Source of the DNA: Chlorops oryzae
Lineage: Eukaryota > Arthropoda > Insecta > Diptera > Chloropidae
DNA: 64,000 nt
Assembly (NCBI GenBank): GCA_020466095.1
Contig: CM035808.1
Location: 96,368,922 to 96,432,921 of the forward strand
Direction of reading: 5' to 3'
In this document: positions 55,547 through 64,000 of the stretch, in pieces
Layout: every line of letters begins with the position of its first letter
Numbering within the stretch: position 1 is the stretch's first letter
Made by a program: the position numbers and the translations under genes
The notes under the pieces: generated by a model
Database searches by the model: none
What the model was told of the DNA's origin: nothing
What the model saw: only the letters and a program-made list of their open reading frames with translations

Positions 55547-55795
55547 ATGAGTTCTGCTAAGCGGAATGAGTTTTCCACGTACGAATTTTTCACTGTCTTT
55601 AATGGTATTTTAGAGCAAATTAGAAAAGATTGTAGGGTATTTGAACTACATCTAGGGTTGCATTTTATTTTGGAGGACCGAAAAATACACATTTCATACA
55701 TATATAAATTTTTCGACGAGTCGTTGAGTTCTTCATTGTTAGTTCTTAAATTACGAGGGTTCCACTTGCTCATTACCAAATACCTATTATGGTAA
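55547..55795 (+). CDS. Hypothetical 82-aa ORF beside RpS23, right copy
   Basis: Same predicted protein as 52456-52208. It begins at the RpS23 poly(A) signal region and ends at 55795. No domain, signal peptide or membrane helix is convincing. Its conservation in the two arms may only reflect their recent common origin. Confidence 0.3.
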   Translation: MSSAKRNEFSTYEFFTVFNGILEQIRKDCRVFELHLGLHFILEDRKIHISYIYKFFDESLSSSLLVLKLRGFHLLITKYLLW

Positions 55796-56201
55796 TGAGT
55801 TGTAAGTTAACCTGTAATCTCTTATCAAAAATTCCAGGGGACAAAATTCTTGTCTTATACTAAAAGCGCGGCTCTAAATATAGGTCTCCTAGGAGTAGTT
55901 TCCCCTTTCCAATTGCAAGAATTCCTGAAAGTATTCCGCTGCGACTATGAGCAACAAAAATACTGCCCTGGGAAGAAGTATTTATGAAGAATATAAAAAT
56001 AAGTTGAAAAGTGTCAAACGGATGTTTGTTTAAACTATATTTAACTATGTATGTCACTCAGGAGCCGTTTCTATTTTGGCTCTTTTGAACACGGTCTTGG
56101 GTACCCACCACGGTCTTGGGTACCCACCAAAATGAGCATTTTTCACTTAGGTACTCACAAAAAGTATTTCTCTCTCGCTCTTTGTTTGCCTGCCGAATAG
56201 A

Positions 56202-57728
56202 GCATATCATGTAGGACTGTAGGTCTAACTGGCGACGTCGAAAAACCTCTGCCGCGATGGGGAAATACACCATTAGGCAGGTATAGGAAATTCAACAAAT
56301 TGGGGATATTCACCAAAAAGCTACCAACAAAAACCTTAAGCAGGAATAGGAAATTCAACAAATTCGAGAAATTCACCAGAAAGCTACCAACAACAATACG
56401 GGCAGACAAAAAGTGGCACTATGATGCCACTTTCAAGAAAGTTATAAAAGAAACACGGCGTCAGCTCGGTTTTTTATATTGCTTGAAAAGTTCATAATTG
56501 AAACTTTAATAAATATATTACGATATGTTTTTGCTTAATGTGCGCGAATGTTTTCATTTTGTAATAAATTGACATATATTTTTGACTACGGCTACGAATT
56601 TGATTGTACATAGAATTTAGTATTTTTGCTGAAACAGTGTGATCAAAAAGTTATGTGCACAAGGTAGGACTAAAAGAACAATTTCTATTTCTCCTTAATA
56701 TTGAAAATCCTTGATTAATTTTATGTTTTTCAAGCTTTTCATGGCATTTTATGAGTTTGGTAGATATTTTATACGTAATGTACTCGAAAATCGCCAAAAA
56801 TTAAAAATAAAAGTGGAAATGCATTTCACCACAGCAGAGCTAAAGATTTCGCTGCCCTAGCATGCTTCTCTTTTCCTCATGCTATATGCCTATGTTGAAG
56901 CAGTATAGCTCTAACACATTGCAGGGATAAGGAAGAAGAAGAGTTAGACCTATAGTCCTATATGGAGCATATAGCACTATAGGTCTAACTGTCGACGTCG
57001 AAAAGCCTCTGCCGCTAATAAGAAATTCACCATTAGGCAGGTATAGGAAATTCAACTATTTCGAGAAATTCACCAAACACCTACCAACAAAAACCTTAGG
57101 CAGGAATAGGAAAATCAACTCTTTCGAGAAAATCACCCGAAAGCAACCAACAACAATACGGGACGAAACAAAATGGCACTATGATGCCACTTGCAAGAAA
57201 ATTATTAAAGAAACCTGGCGTCGGCTCGGTTTTTTATATAGCTTTAAAAGTTCATATTTGCAGCTTTAATAAATGTATTACGATGTGTTGTTGCTTAATG
57301 TGCACGAATGTTTTCATTTTGTAATAAATTGAAATACATTTTTAACTACGGCTACGAATTTCATTGTGCATACAATGTAGTATTTTTACTGAAACAGTGT
57401 GATTAAAAAGTTGTTAGGGCAGGGTAGGACTAAAAAACAACTTCTATTGTTCCCTTATATTGAGTTTCCTTAATTATTTTTGTGTTTCTGAAGATTTTAA
57501 TAGCATTTTATGAGTTTGGTAGATATTTTATATGTGATGTTTTCGAAAATTTCCCAAAATTAATAAAAAATAAGTGGCAACGCATTTCACCACAGCAGAG
57601 CTAAATATTTCGCTGCCATAGCATGCTTCTCTTTTCCTCGTGCTATATGCCTATGTTAAAGCAGCGTAGCTCTAACACATTGCAGGGATTAGGAAGAAGA
57701 AGAGTTAGACCTATTGTACTATATGGAG
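56202..57728. repeat. Two tandem units of about 763 bp with inverted ends
   Basis: Unit 1 is about 56202-56960 and unit 2 about 56963-57728. Each starts near GAGCATAT and TAGGTCTAACTG and ends near AGTTAGACCTAT and ATATGGAG, so each has inverted ends. Shared internal blocks include TGGCACTATGATGCCACTT, AACACATTGCAGGGAT and ACTGAAACAGTGTGAT. It looks like a head-to-tail dimer of one non-autonomous element, perhaps 85 percent identical by eye. Confidence 0.8.
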
Positions 57729-58425
57729 TAGAGTTGTAAAATTTAAGAAAAAATCGATTTTCGATTAATCGAAGACATGCATAGTTATAAATCGATGTTG
57801 GATGATTAATTGAAGCAATAAATCGATTAAATCGATTTATTTTTCATTTTTTCCAAACCTATTTATAATGCCTATTTTTTTGTTTTCTGAAGTTTATAAA
57901 ATAACAGAGTAACAGTATTTTTAAAAATATTCGTTCGCGAATGGGGTAAAAGTCGAAAAATAACAGTTGCCGTTCAACGCAACTACAAAGGGGAATTGCC
58001 AAAGAATCGAAGAGCAAGATTGACTTATGTTTAAGCAGTCAATCAATAATTGAGGTCTTTTACACTGGGCAATTCCACAGAAATCGATGAGAAGAAAAAA
58101 AAATTTTTTTCAATTAAAGTTGGAAAAAAATATCAATAATAGTTGAACAGATATGTAATCTATACGTTGCTGTCAAATTCATATAGTGCATCCTTTTTTC
58201 GCAATTGGACACGCGTGTTTTGTGAAAAGCTTAAATTATTCGAAGAAAAATGTCAAACGTCGAAAATTTTCCCAAGGTCAGCAAATAAAACATGTATATA
58301 TTTTTCGATATATAACTAAGCCCAATTATGGTTAACAATCAAGAGCTTTAGATTAAGCTGGCAAAAGTACGAAAAGTATAATTTTAAGCGACTCAGACAG
58401 TGTTGCATTTGGCCGCAAAGTTTGT

Positions 58426-59680
58426 GTAACATACCAACGCTAAATGCAACAAAGTTAGTGTCAAAGTAAAGAATGTCGATGAAATAAATGCTCTTTATTT
58501 TTTCCTCTAAGTATTCGAAATTGTTCAAAGAATACCGTTAAAAAAATTAAATTTTTGGATTATTTTTATTTTTAAATACCATTAAAAAGCTGTAACGTAC
58601 CAACGCTTTCATGATTGTTAGCCTGACAAGGTACCGGTCGCAGTTTCAAATGTGCTAAGATCTATGTAACTTGAAAATTAGTATGTACATTTTTTATTCG
58701 GGCATGTGATAGGATTCCCTTTCCCCAAATTTTGGGGAAAGGGAATTTCGTTTCTTCAATATTTTGAAGAATGTATGGAAATTTTGAAAGAAATGACATT
58801 GTCAAAAACAAAAGAGCGGCTATACGATAAAATTTTCGAATTAAAAAATTTCGAACATATTTAAATTCCCGAGTATTTATTTCAATTTTCCGGGGAAATG
58901 AATTCCCGGGAATCCAATCACACACCTGATTTTTTATATTTGTTGGATAGAAGTCTTTGATATGCACAAACCATCCAAACCATCAAAACTTCCCAAAGGG
59001 GGGTGCAAACCCGATATAGCCACCGTCGATCCAACCCTGTTTTGGACATACACAGTTTTAAAGGATAAACGATCACGCCTAATTTTTTTACTTGATGAGC
59101 AGGAGGTACCCTCATTTGATGAAACACCTGGGTGTTTCAAACAGATGCAAAAAGATAGTATTCCCGGCACACAAAATCTGCCGGGCATAAAAAGCTTCTA
59201 TACAATTCAGAAGGTTAATTTTATAGATTTAGGTCAAATCTTTTGTAAAATTTTTTTTTACTTTGATATCTCTATGACAGTTCGATTTCAAAAATGTTTA
59301 TGTAACATACCAACGTAACGTACCAACAGGCGTATAATATTTTTTTAAATTTATCAACACATATTTCTTGGGTTTTTTAATGCAAATCATCGAAAGTAAC
59401 CTTTTTTACATAATTCATAAAAATTTTGTAAAACTACATTCAGTAGGAGAGCAAAGTTTTCACAATATCTGCCGCTCTCTCAAAATAGCTAGAAAAATTT
59501 GTAACGTTCCAACGCCTTTTAATCAGCATTACCAGGATGCCCCATGGACTTTTTTCAAAATTAAATATTGTATTTTTTAGAACTCATGCCTATCTTTATT
59601 TACTGGAAAAGCTCGACATCGTGTTTAAAAAACTTAAGAAGTTATGTGCCCAAAATTAAAAAAAGTGTAACGTACCAACA
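58426..59680 (+). repeat. Six dispersed copies of GTAACGTACCAAC
   Basis: GTAACATACCAACGC at 58426, GTAACGTACCAACGC at 58592, two abutting copies at 59302 and 59315, GTAACGTTCCAACGC at 59501 and GTAACGTACCAAC at 59667. All are on the same strand. Flanks differ, so only the short motif is kept. Confidence 0.8.
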
Positions 59681-59745
59681 ACAGTCTAGCCAGGAGAAAA
59701 TCCAGGCAGCTGGACTCCTTCTTCTTCTCCTCCCTCACCGAGCTA

Positions 59746-59935
59746 ACATCTGTTCGAATTACAGACATGGCTCGCTTCATAAATGAGTCTAACTGGCTCC
59801 ACCAAAGGTGTAACTAGGAAGGCATGCCTTCCCTCGTGGTATCACAACGGGCCCATATGCGGCCTAAGTGTGTCCCCTTAAAGGGGGCAGCCACCCTAAC
59901 CTAACCTTACCTAACGCTAGTCAATTAATGATACT
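59746..59935 (+). mobile_element. Possible non-LTR retrotransposon 3' tail fragment
   Basis: A GC-richer stretch unlike its surroundings, with GCATGCCTTCCCTCGTGG and GGGCCCATATGCGGCC, ending in CCCTAACCTAACCTTACC repeats. The composition and repeated tail fit the end of an insect LINE. No coding domain remains, so the call is tentative. Confidence 0.35.
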
Positions 59936-60281
59936 CAATTATAGTTCTGTTCACTTTTGGAGGTGCATTCAGAAGAAATTGACCTAATTTTTGTATTTTT
60001 TTCCATTTTTACATATCGTTTTGCTCATATTTTTAAACATTTTCCAGAGTTTCCAAAAAAAATTTAAAATCGAAAGAAAAACTCGATTTTATTAAAAATC
60101 GAAAAAAAACATAATCGATTCTAAAAAAATCTATCAAAAGCCAAAAAAATCGATTAAATCGAAACATTGAATGTTTTTTTTACAACCCTACTGCCGAGTA
60201 ACATCTCTTTCTAACTGGCACGAAATGTCCCGCCCAAAATCTATGAGAGCGACATATATAGTAATATATGGTTTAAACAAT

Positions 60282-60930
60282 CGGGCCTATTACGGTAGTC
60301 GCCGTCGACCCAAAAAATAGACGAAGCGACAGTTTTCGTATTACAGTAGTCGCCGTCGACGCAATATTGTCGTCGTCGTCGCTAAATAGCTGTTACCATA
60401 GTCGCCGCGAGAGTCGCTTCTTGTCGTTTTCTGTCGCTATTTTTTTAGGTGACGACTAGCAGGCGAGCAGTGCGATAAAAAAATAAAAATTAAAATTAAT
60501 TTCACTCAATAGTGAGCCAGCTTGAAAAGAACCCAAGTATGGCAAGAGGTTAGCGAAAACGAACTATTCCTAGCAATTTTAAGGAAGAATGGGAAGTCAT
60601 TTCGTCAAAAATGAATTCACCTTGTCCTCCCATGCAAACTTAAAATATCCAATCTTTGTCTTAAAATTCTCCTCTGGTAATAACTTGAATTTTTTTAATT
60701 TTTGCTTGAGCTTTCAAAATTTATTTTACTCTTAAAACTATGTCACACAAACAAATTTTCATAAGATTGGTTCCATTTTCCGAATAAAAAATAAAAGTGC
60801 TACCAATTTCATTTAAAATTCGTCGTCGTCGTCTCGAACTAGTACCGTAATAGCTATTAAGGGGCGAAGCGACGGCGACATCGTTGCTAAGTCGTCGACG
60901 ACGATAGCGGTGACAACCGTAATAGGCCCG
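60282..60930. mobile_element. MITE with CGGGCCTATTACGGT ends, right copy
   Basis: Opposite-orientation relative of 51009-51552, with an extra internal block of triplet repeats near 60340-60420. AAT is duplicated at 60279-60281 and 60931-60933. The left arm has the intact site reading GTTTAAACAATACTAC in complement, with a single AAT. Confidence 0.88.
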
Positions 60931-61108
60931 AATACTACAAGTGACACTTGGCTGTGGTGGAAAAAAATCACCGGGATGTGTGAGGGGAGGTGGAAAAATT
61001 TTATGGAACATGGGCTTTCACCACACAGTTTGGACATTCAACAAAAGCAATACAGCCGCAGAAAAGTTTAGACTTTCACCAAAACGCGTGTACATACAAT
61101 GCCAGCAT
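60931..61108. repeat. Distal part of the right RpS23 arm
   Basis: Reverse complement of 51556-51735: ATACTACAAGTGACACTTGG, CACACAGTTTGGACATTCAA and ACATACAATGCCAG blocks. Similarity ends after ATGCCAG at about 61108, marking the outer boundary of the duplication. Confidence 0.88.
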
Positions 61109-62040
61109 ATATAATTGCCCTATTTTATTCGTTTTGCTGCAAAACTATCGATTGTACTTTCGATATATCAATATGTTTTAAATTGCATAGCCATCGATGG
61201 TTAATAATCGCCATGGATTCACAAGCAGGCATCAGAAACAGTAAATATTCCTTATATTGAATTAAAAACTTAGCGATAAGATTATTTTTCATACTGATAT
61301 GAGAGAAAAAAGTTTATCGAAGCTTTTCAAAAACCATCGGAACTATCGATGTTCACAGTATCGATAGTCTGCAGCTCTAATTTTTCCGATTCTAGAGGAC
61401 GTGACGTCAAAACAAAATAAAGGTACGTCTCCAAAAAATTTTTTGATTGAAGTGGACACCTACCTTAAAGATGAGATCGGACCTTTTTGTAGAGTTTTCT
61501 GAGCAATTGCTTAGTTTGATATGCAGGAAGAATAATTCCCTAGACTTTTTACGTCGGTTTTTAAGCTCGATGAACTCAAGTCAGAGATTCAACTTATTTA
61601 AATGCATACAATCCATAACCATGGTCAATTTAATCAATTTAAGTATATAAAAGCTTATAATTAAGAGCATGCCAGATGCTCATTATTTTGAGTCCGAATA
61701 AAAAAAACTCGAAATCGCTTATAATACGTTGCCCTAAGATATGTTAAGAGATAATATGGATGTCGAAATCCTAACATTTCATAACAGAATTGAAATCGCC
61801 TAGATTTTTGAAAATTTGTTCTGAAATGTTATATTGTCCTGAAATTTCAAAATGCGTTTGAATATATAAGATGTCTTTTGAAATTACATAGATTTCGGTT
61901 TTCATTCGGATTCCAAACACGAGGCATGCTGGAATTTTTAAATTAATTATATTTTATTTTAAGAAAAAAAATCGTACCAACAAGTAATCTCATAGTTCAC
62001 CGACGAGGGGAAAATCACCCAACAAGACATGATAAATCAG
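61109..62040. other. Unexplained DNA with DRE-like TATCGATA motifs
   Basis: ATCGAT-type sites cluster at 61146, 61190, 61336 and 61358 (TATCGATA on both strands). A short frame MDSQAGIRN at 61213 ends in a GTAAAT donor-like site. The cluster resembles fly housekeeping promoters, but a gene is not proven. Confidence 0.3.
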
Positions 62041-62063
62041 ATGAAAGCGCAAGATGAAAAATT

Positions 62064-62375
62064 TTGAAGTCTATGGATTTACAAATGGAACGAGAACGCG
62101 AAATTTTAAAAGAAAATCGCACTGAAACTGCTAGAATGATGGAAAAAGACCGGCACGAAATTAGGGGTATGTTTAATGCTCTTTTGGAAACAATTCAACA
62201 TCAGTCACCAGTTGGGCATCAGTTATCAGCGCAACATCAGTACCAAAATCGACAATACGCTACATTTTCCCTATTGACAAATGCTGCACGACAATCAGAT
62301 GTACATTTTAACACTAATGCCACCTACTCAGATGTTTTTGATGTCTTAGAGGAAGAGATAACTACGTTCCCATAA
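62064..62375 (+). pseudogene. C-terminus of a PIF/Harbinger Myb/SANT-like protein
   Basis: Encodes MEREREILKENRTETARMM and a Gln/His-rich stretch ending TTFP. Such charged tails are found on the MADF/Myb-like DNA-binding partner of Harbinger elements. It lies convergent with the transposase relic at 62486-62855, as in two-gene Harbinger elements. The N-terminal DNA-binding part is missing. Confidence 0.45.
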
Positions 62376-62485
62376 GCAAGCAAAAATATGTACCGTTTTT
62401 ATAAGTGAAGAAACGCCTCTAATTTTTTTTTACCTTTGAATGAGGACAATTATTTAGTTAATGTTTTTATTCATATATTTTTTTT

Positions 62486-62855
62486 TTAGCTTGGTATGAT
62501 CATTTCTTTTGTAACCAATAAAATCAAAAACACGATCTTCTCAACTGAAAATGAGTTTGCAAATATGTAGTTTTTAATTTTATCGCGCACTGCCTTAGGA
62601 TCCAAATTATTTTCTTCAATAATTTGCAACGAAGTACTATTTTTCGGCTGAGCACATTCATATTGATTTCCTGCTTCATTTGACCACAAATGCAAATATG
62701 GTTGCTTGTTCTTTTCTACAAAATCATGCAATATAGCGCACGCCAAAACAATTTGTAGAACAAACTCCGGGGTACGTCAATTCGCTTGGAAATAGCGCTC
62801 CAACGACCTTTCAATCTACCGAAGGCATTTTCCACCACGATTCGGGGCCTACTTA
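62486..62855 (-). pseudogene. PIF/Harbinger transposase C-terminal relic
   Basis: On the minus strand, RIVVENAFGRLKGRWSAISK carries the third catalytic acidic residue (E of VEN, near 62830). After a one-base frameshift near 62770 comes TPEFVLQIVLACAILHDFVE, the classic end of HARBI1-like transposases, followed by a tail to 62486. The part holding the first two D residues is missing beyond 62856. Confidence 0.75.
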
Positions 62856-63090
62856 TGCTATGTTCTCACTAGGCCGGGTTAGGGTTTTCGGCGAAACCCA
62901 GGGTTTCAAATGTTCAAAACGCATATAAAAAAAAATCATCTAACCCGAAAATAAACTTGGGTTAACATTTAACTCTGAGGTTAGCGCAGAGGTTGCATTT
63001 GAAAATTTCGGTTACATTTGCTAACACCGAATACAAAAACCGGGTTAATATTTAATATGATGAGGCAGCTGGCAACCCTGCTCGGTAACA
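62856..63090. other. Sequence with GGGTT/CCGGGTTA motifs, possibly a MITE
   Basis: GCCGGGTTAGGGTTTTCGG, CTTGGGTTAACATTTAA and CCGGGTTAATATTTAA motifs recur, some inverted (AACCCAGG, AACCCGAA). It truncates the Harbinger transposase. Exact ends not resolved. Confidence 0.35.
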
Positions 63091-63169
63091 GCTGAGTTTA
63101 CGCGCTCGTCAAATCGAAATTTTTTAAAATCCAAATTTTCAAATTGTATAAAGCAACTTATAATTGTTT

Positions 63170-64000
63170 CTCCGACTCGCGCGATTCTACTCATCTTCAT
63201 CGTCCTGAGGAACTGAGGATTTCAAGCTACATCGGGTGAGACGTTATCATTTCCACGTCGAAAGTTGAATATTCCAAACTTCGATTTCTCCACTCTCTTT
63301 TTCTCTTATCATTTATCATCTTTCTCATTGCATCTTTTGTTTTTTTTTTTTTCTTTCTTTCGCCAAAAGTTGTCTAGAATAAACTGTTAGCTTGTACAAA
63401 AAACCCCACCAAAGCTTTAAGCTTGCCTTATCCTAGGCAAGACTTAGAGCTAGGCCTTAGGGATTTATCAAGCTTTTCCGCTAGGGCACAACGTAAGCAA
63501 CGTGATACCCTTAAACTTCAGCCTGAAAGAAGGAACTCTTTTGTGGCTCTAACGCCAGAAATGCGTACTTAATAGTGAAAGCGTTGAGCTACAGCGATCG
63601 CAAACCAATTCCCCCGTTCTAACTGAAATAGACAATACAAGAACCATCACCATTGAGAGCACAGCAACAGATGTGGCGCTTCTTGATAGCATCGGAACAA
63701 AAGCTCCTGCTAATAAAATAAGCGATCCAGCAGTGCAGACAGGCATGGACCCTACATTAAAATTAAAAGGAAGCTTAGCCCGCAGAAATCAAATGTGGGC
63801 AAAGCCTAAAGTCAATAAGACAAACCCAAATGCTAAATCCATCGAACGTGCTAATTGGTAATAGATTCGGCACTAAGTACTGAGGATGCTCAAGCTCCTG
63901 TTTCTCCAAGCGCTTCTGGAAATAAGTCTCCGAAGCCGCCACCAATCTACCTCCGCGAGCGTAGCTCAAACAATCTAGTCCTGAGCTTGACTCAGATCAT
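63170..64000 (+). pseudogene. 5' part of a non-LTR (Jockey/I-like) retrotransposon ORF1
   Basis: A frame at 63673-63861 encodes a Ser/Lys/Asn-rich N-terminal stretch (LLDSIGTKAPANKISD, ARRNQMWAKPKVNK) and ends at TAA. The next frame, from about 63880 to the window end, reads APVSPSASGNKSPKPPPIYL and ends NLVLSLTQI. The KPPPIYLRE motif marks the start of the nucleic-acid-binding region of LINE ORF1 (gag-like) proteins. Pyrimidine-rich sequence at 63290-63365 could be the 5' untranslated part. A frame break near 63861 suggests decay. The rest lies outside the window. Confidence 0.6.

Larger units (their letters stand above)
54682..56035. repeat. Right arm of the RpS23 inverted duplication (proximal part)
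   Basis: Reverse complement of 51728-51906 plus 52141-53320, with the 51907-52140 MITE absent. Breaks at 56036, where a MITE was inserted at GTTTAAAC. The arm resumes after the insertions at 60931. Confidence 0.88.
57729..60190. mobile_element. hAT-like element with TAGAGTTGTAAAA / TTTTACAACCCTA ends
   Basis: TAGAGTTGTAAAATTTAAG at the left mirrors the TTTTACAACCCTA right end. Both are followed inward by ATCGATT-rich sequence (57750-57850, 60070-60160). Such TIRs suit hAT elements. No transposase is recognisable. Interior features include six copies of a GTAACGTACCAAC motif and a CCCTAACCTAACC tail fragment near 59890. Confidence 0.65.
56036..60270. mobile_element. Second copy of the CATATATAAC MITE, split by a 4 kb insertion
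   Basis: The left part (56036-56196) and right part (60198-60270) together match the 51907-52140 element. The site GTTTAAAC is duplicated (56028-56035, 60271-60278); the left arm keeps one GTTTAAAC (about 51734-51741). Inside it, CTGCCGA is duplicated (56190-56196, 60191-60197) around the inserted DNA 56197-60190. Confidence 0.82.

Noticed and set aside
58962..59318. 118-codon plus-strand frame in the hAT-like element
   Set aside because: No recognisable domain, low conservation signal and a context of repeat DNA. It is kept only as part of the element.

Overview
The window is AT-rich eukaryotic DNA from an insect, most likely a fly (Diptera). It has short spliceosomal introns, neuroligin exons, an RpS23 gene with a putative small 5'UTR intron, and a dense load of insect-type transposons. 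These include BEL/Pao, Tc1/mariner, Helitron, hAT, PIF/Harbinger, a RAG1/Transib-like transposase, a non-LTR ORF1, and elements with GTCY microsatellites. There are no bacterial operons, rRNA genes or CRISPR arrays.

Layout. 1-21901: a neuroligin coding exon at 1742-1882 is followed by a roughly 20 kb intron (1883-21901) filled with nested mobile DNA. The intron holds an intact Tc3-like element (2020-3638) and a Helitron helicase relic broken by a 1.77 kb terminal-inverted-repeat element (3749-6540). It also holds a 42-bp tandem array split by a BEL/Pao retrotransposon (6555-13885) and several non-autonomous DNA elements. 21902-24894: two more exons finish the neuroligin reading frame, giving the end of the esterase-like domain, the transmembrane helix and a long cytoplasmic tail.

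25-51 kb: a transposon graveyard. It contains a RAG1/Transib-like transposase relic split by a 3.3 kb insertion (26.0-31.2 kb), and a 4.2 kb hAT element carrying a dead Tc1-like element and another inverted-repeat element (32.1-36.4 kb). Two unrelated BEL/Pao gag relics (37.6-42.8 kb), tandem repeats and GTCY-type repeat elements follow.

51-61 kb: a large inverted duplication carrying two RpS23 (uS12) genes with identical predicted proteins, facing away from a 1.36 kb spacer. The arms differ by clean transposon insertions with target-site duplications, so the order of events can largely be read. 61-64 kb: unexplained DNA, a PIF/Harbinger relic, and the 5' part of a non-LTR retrotransposon running off the window.

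The only likely host genes are the neuroligin (plus strand) and the RpS23 pair. The RpS23 protein departs from the normally near-invariant family sequence at many N-terminal positions, so the pair may be a diverged paralogue. All family names rest on motif recognition by eye; no search was run.
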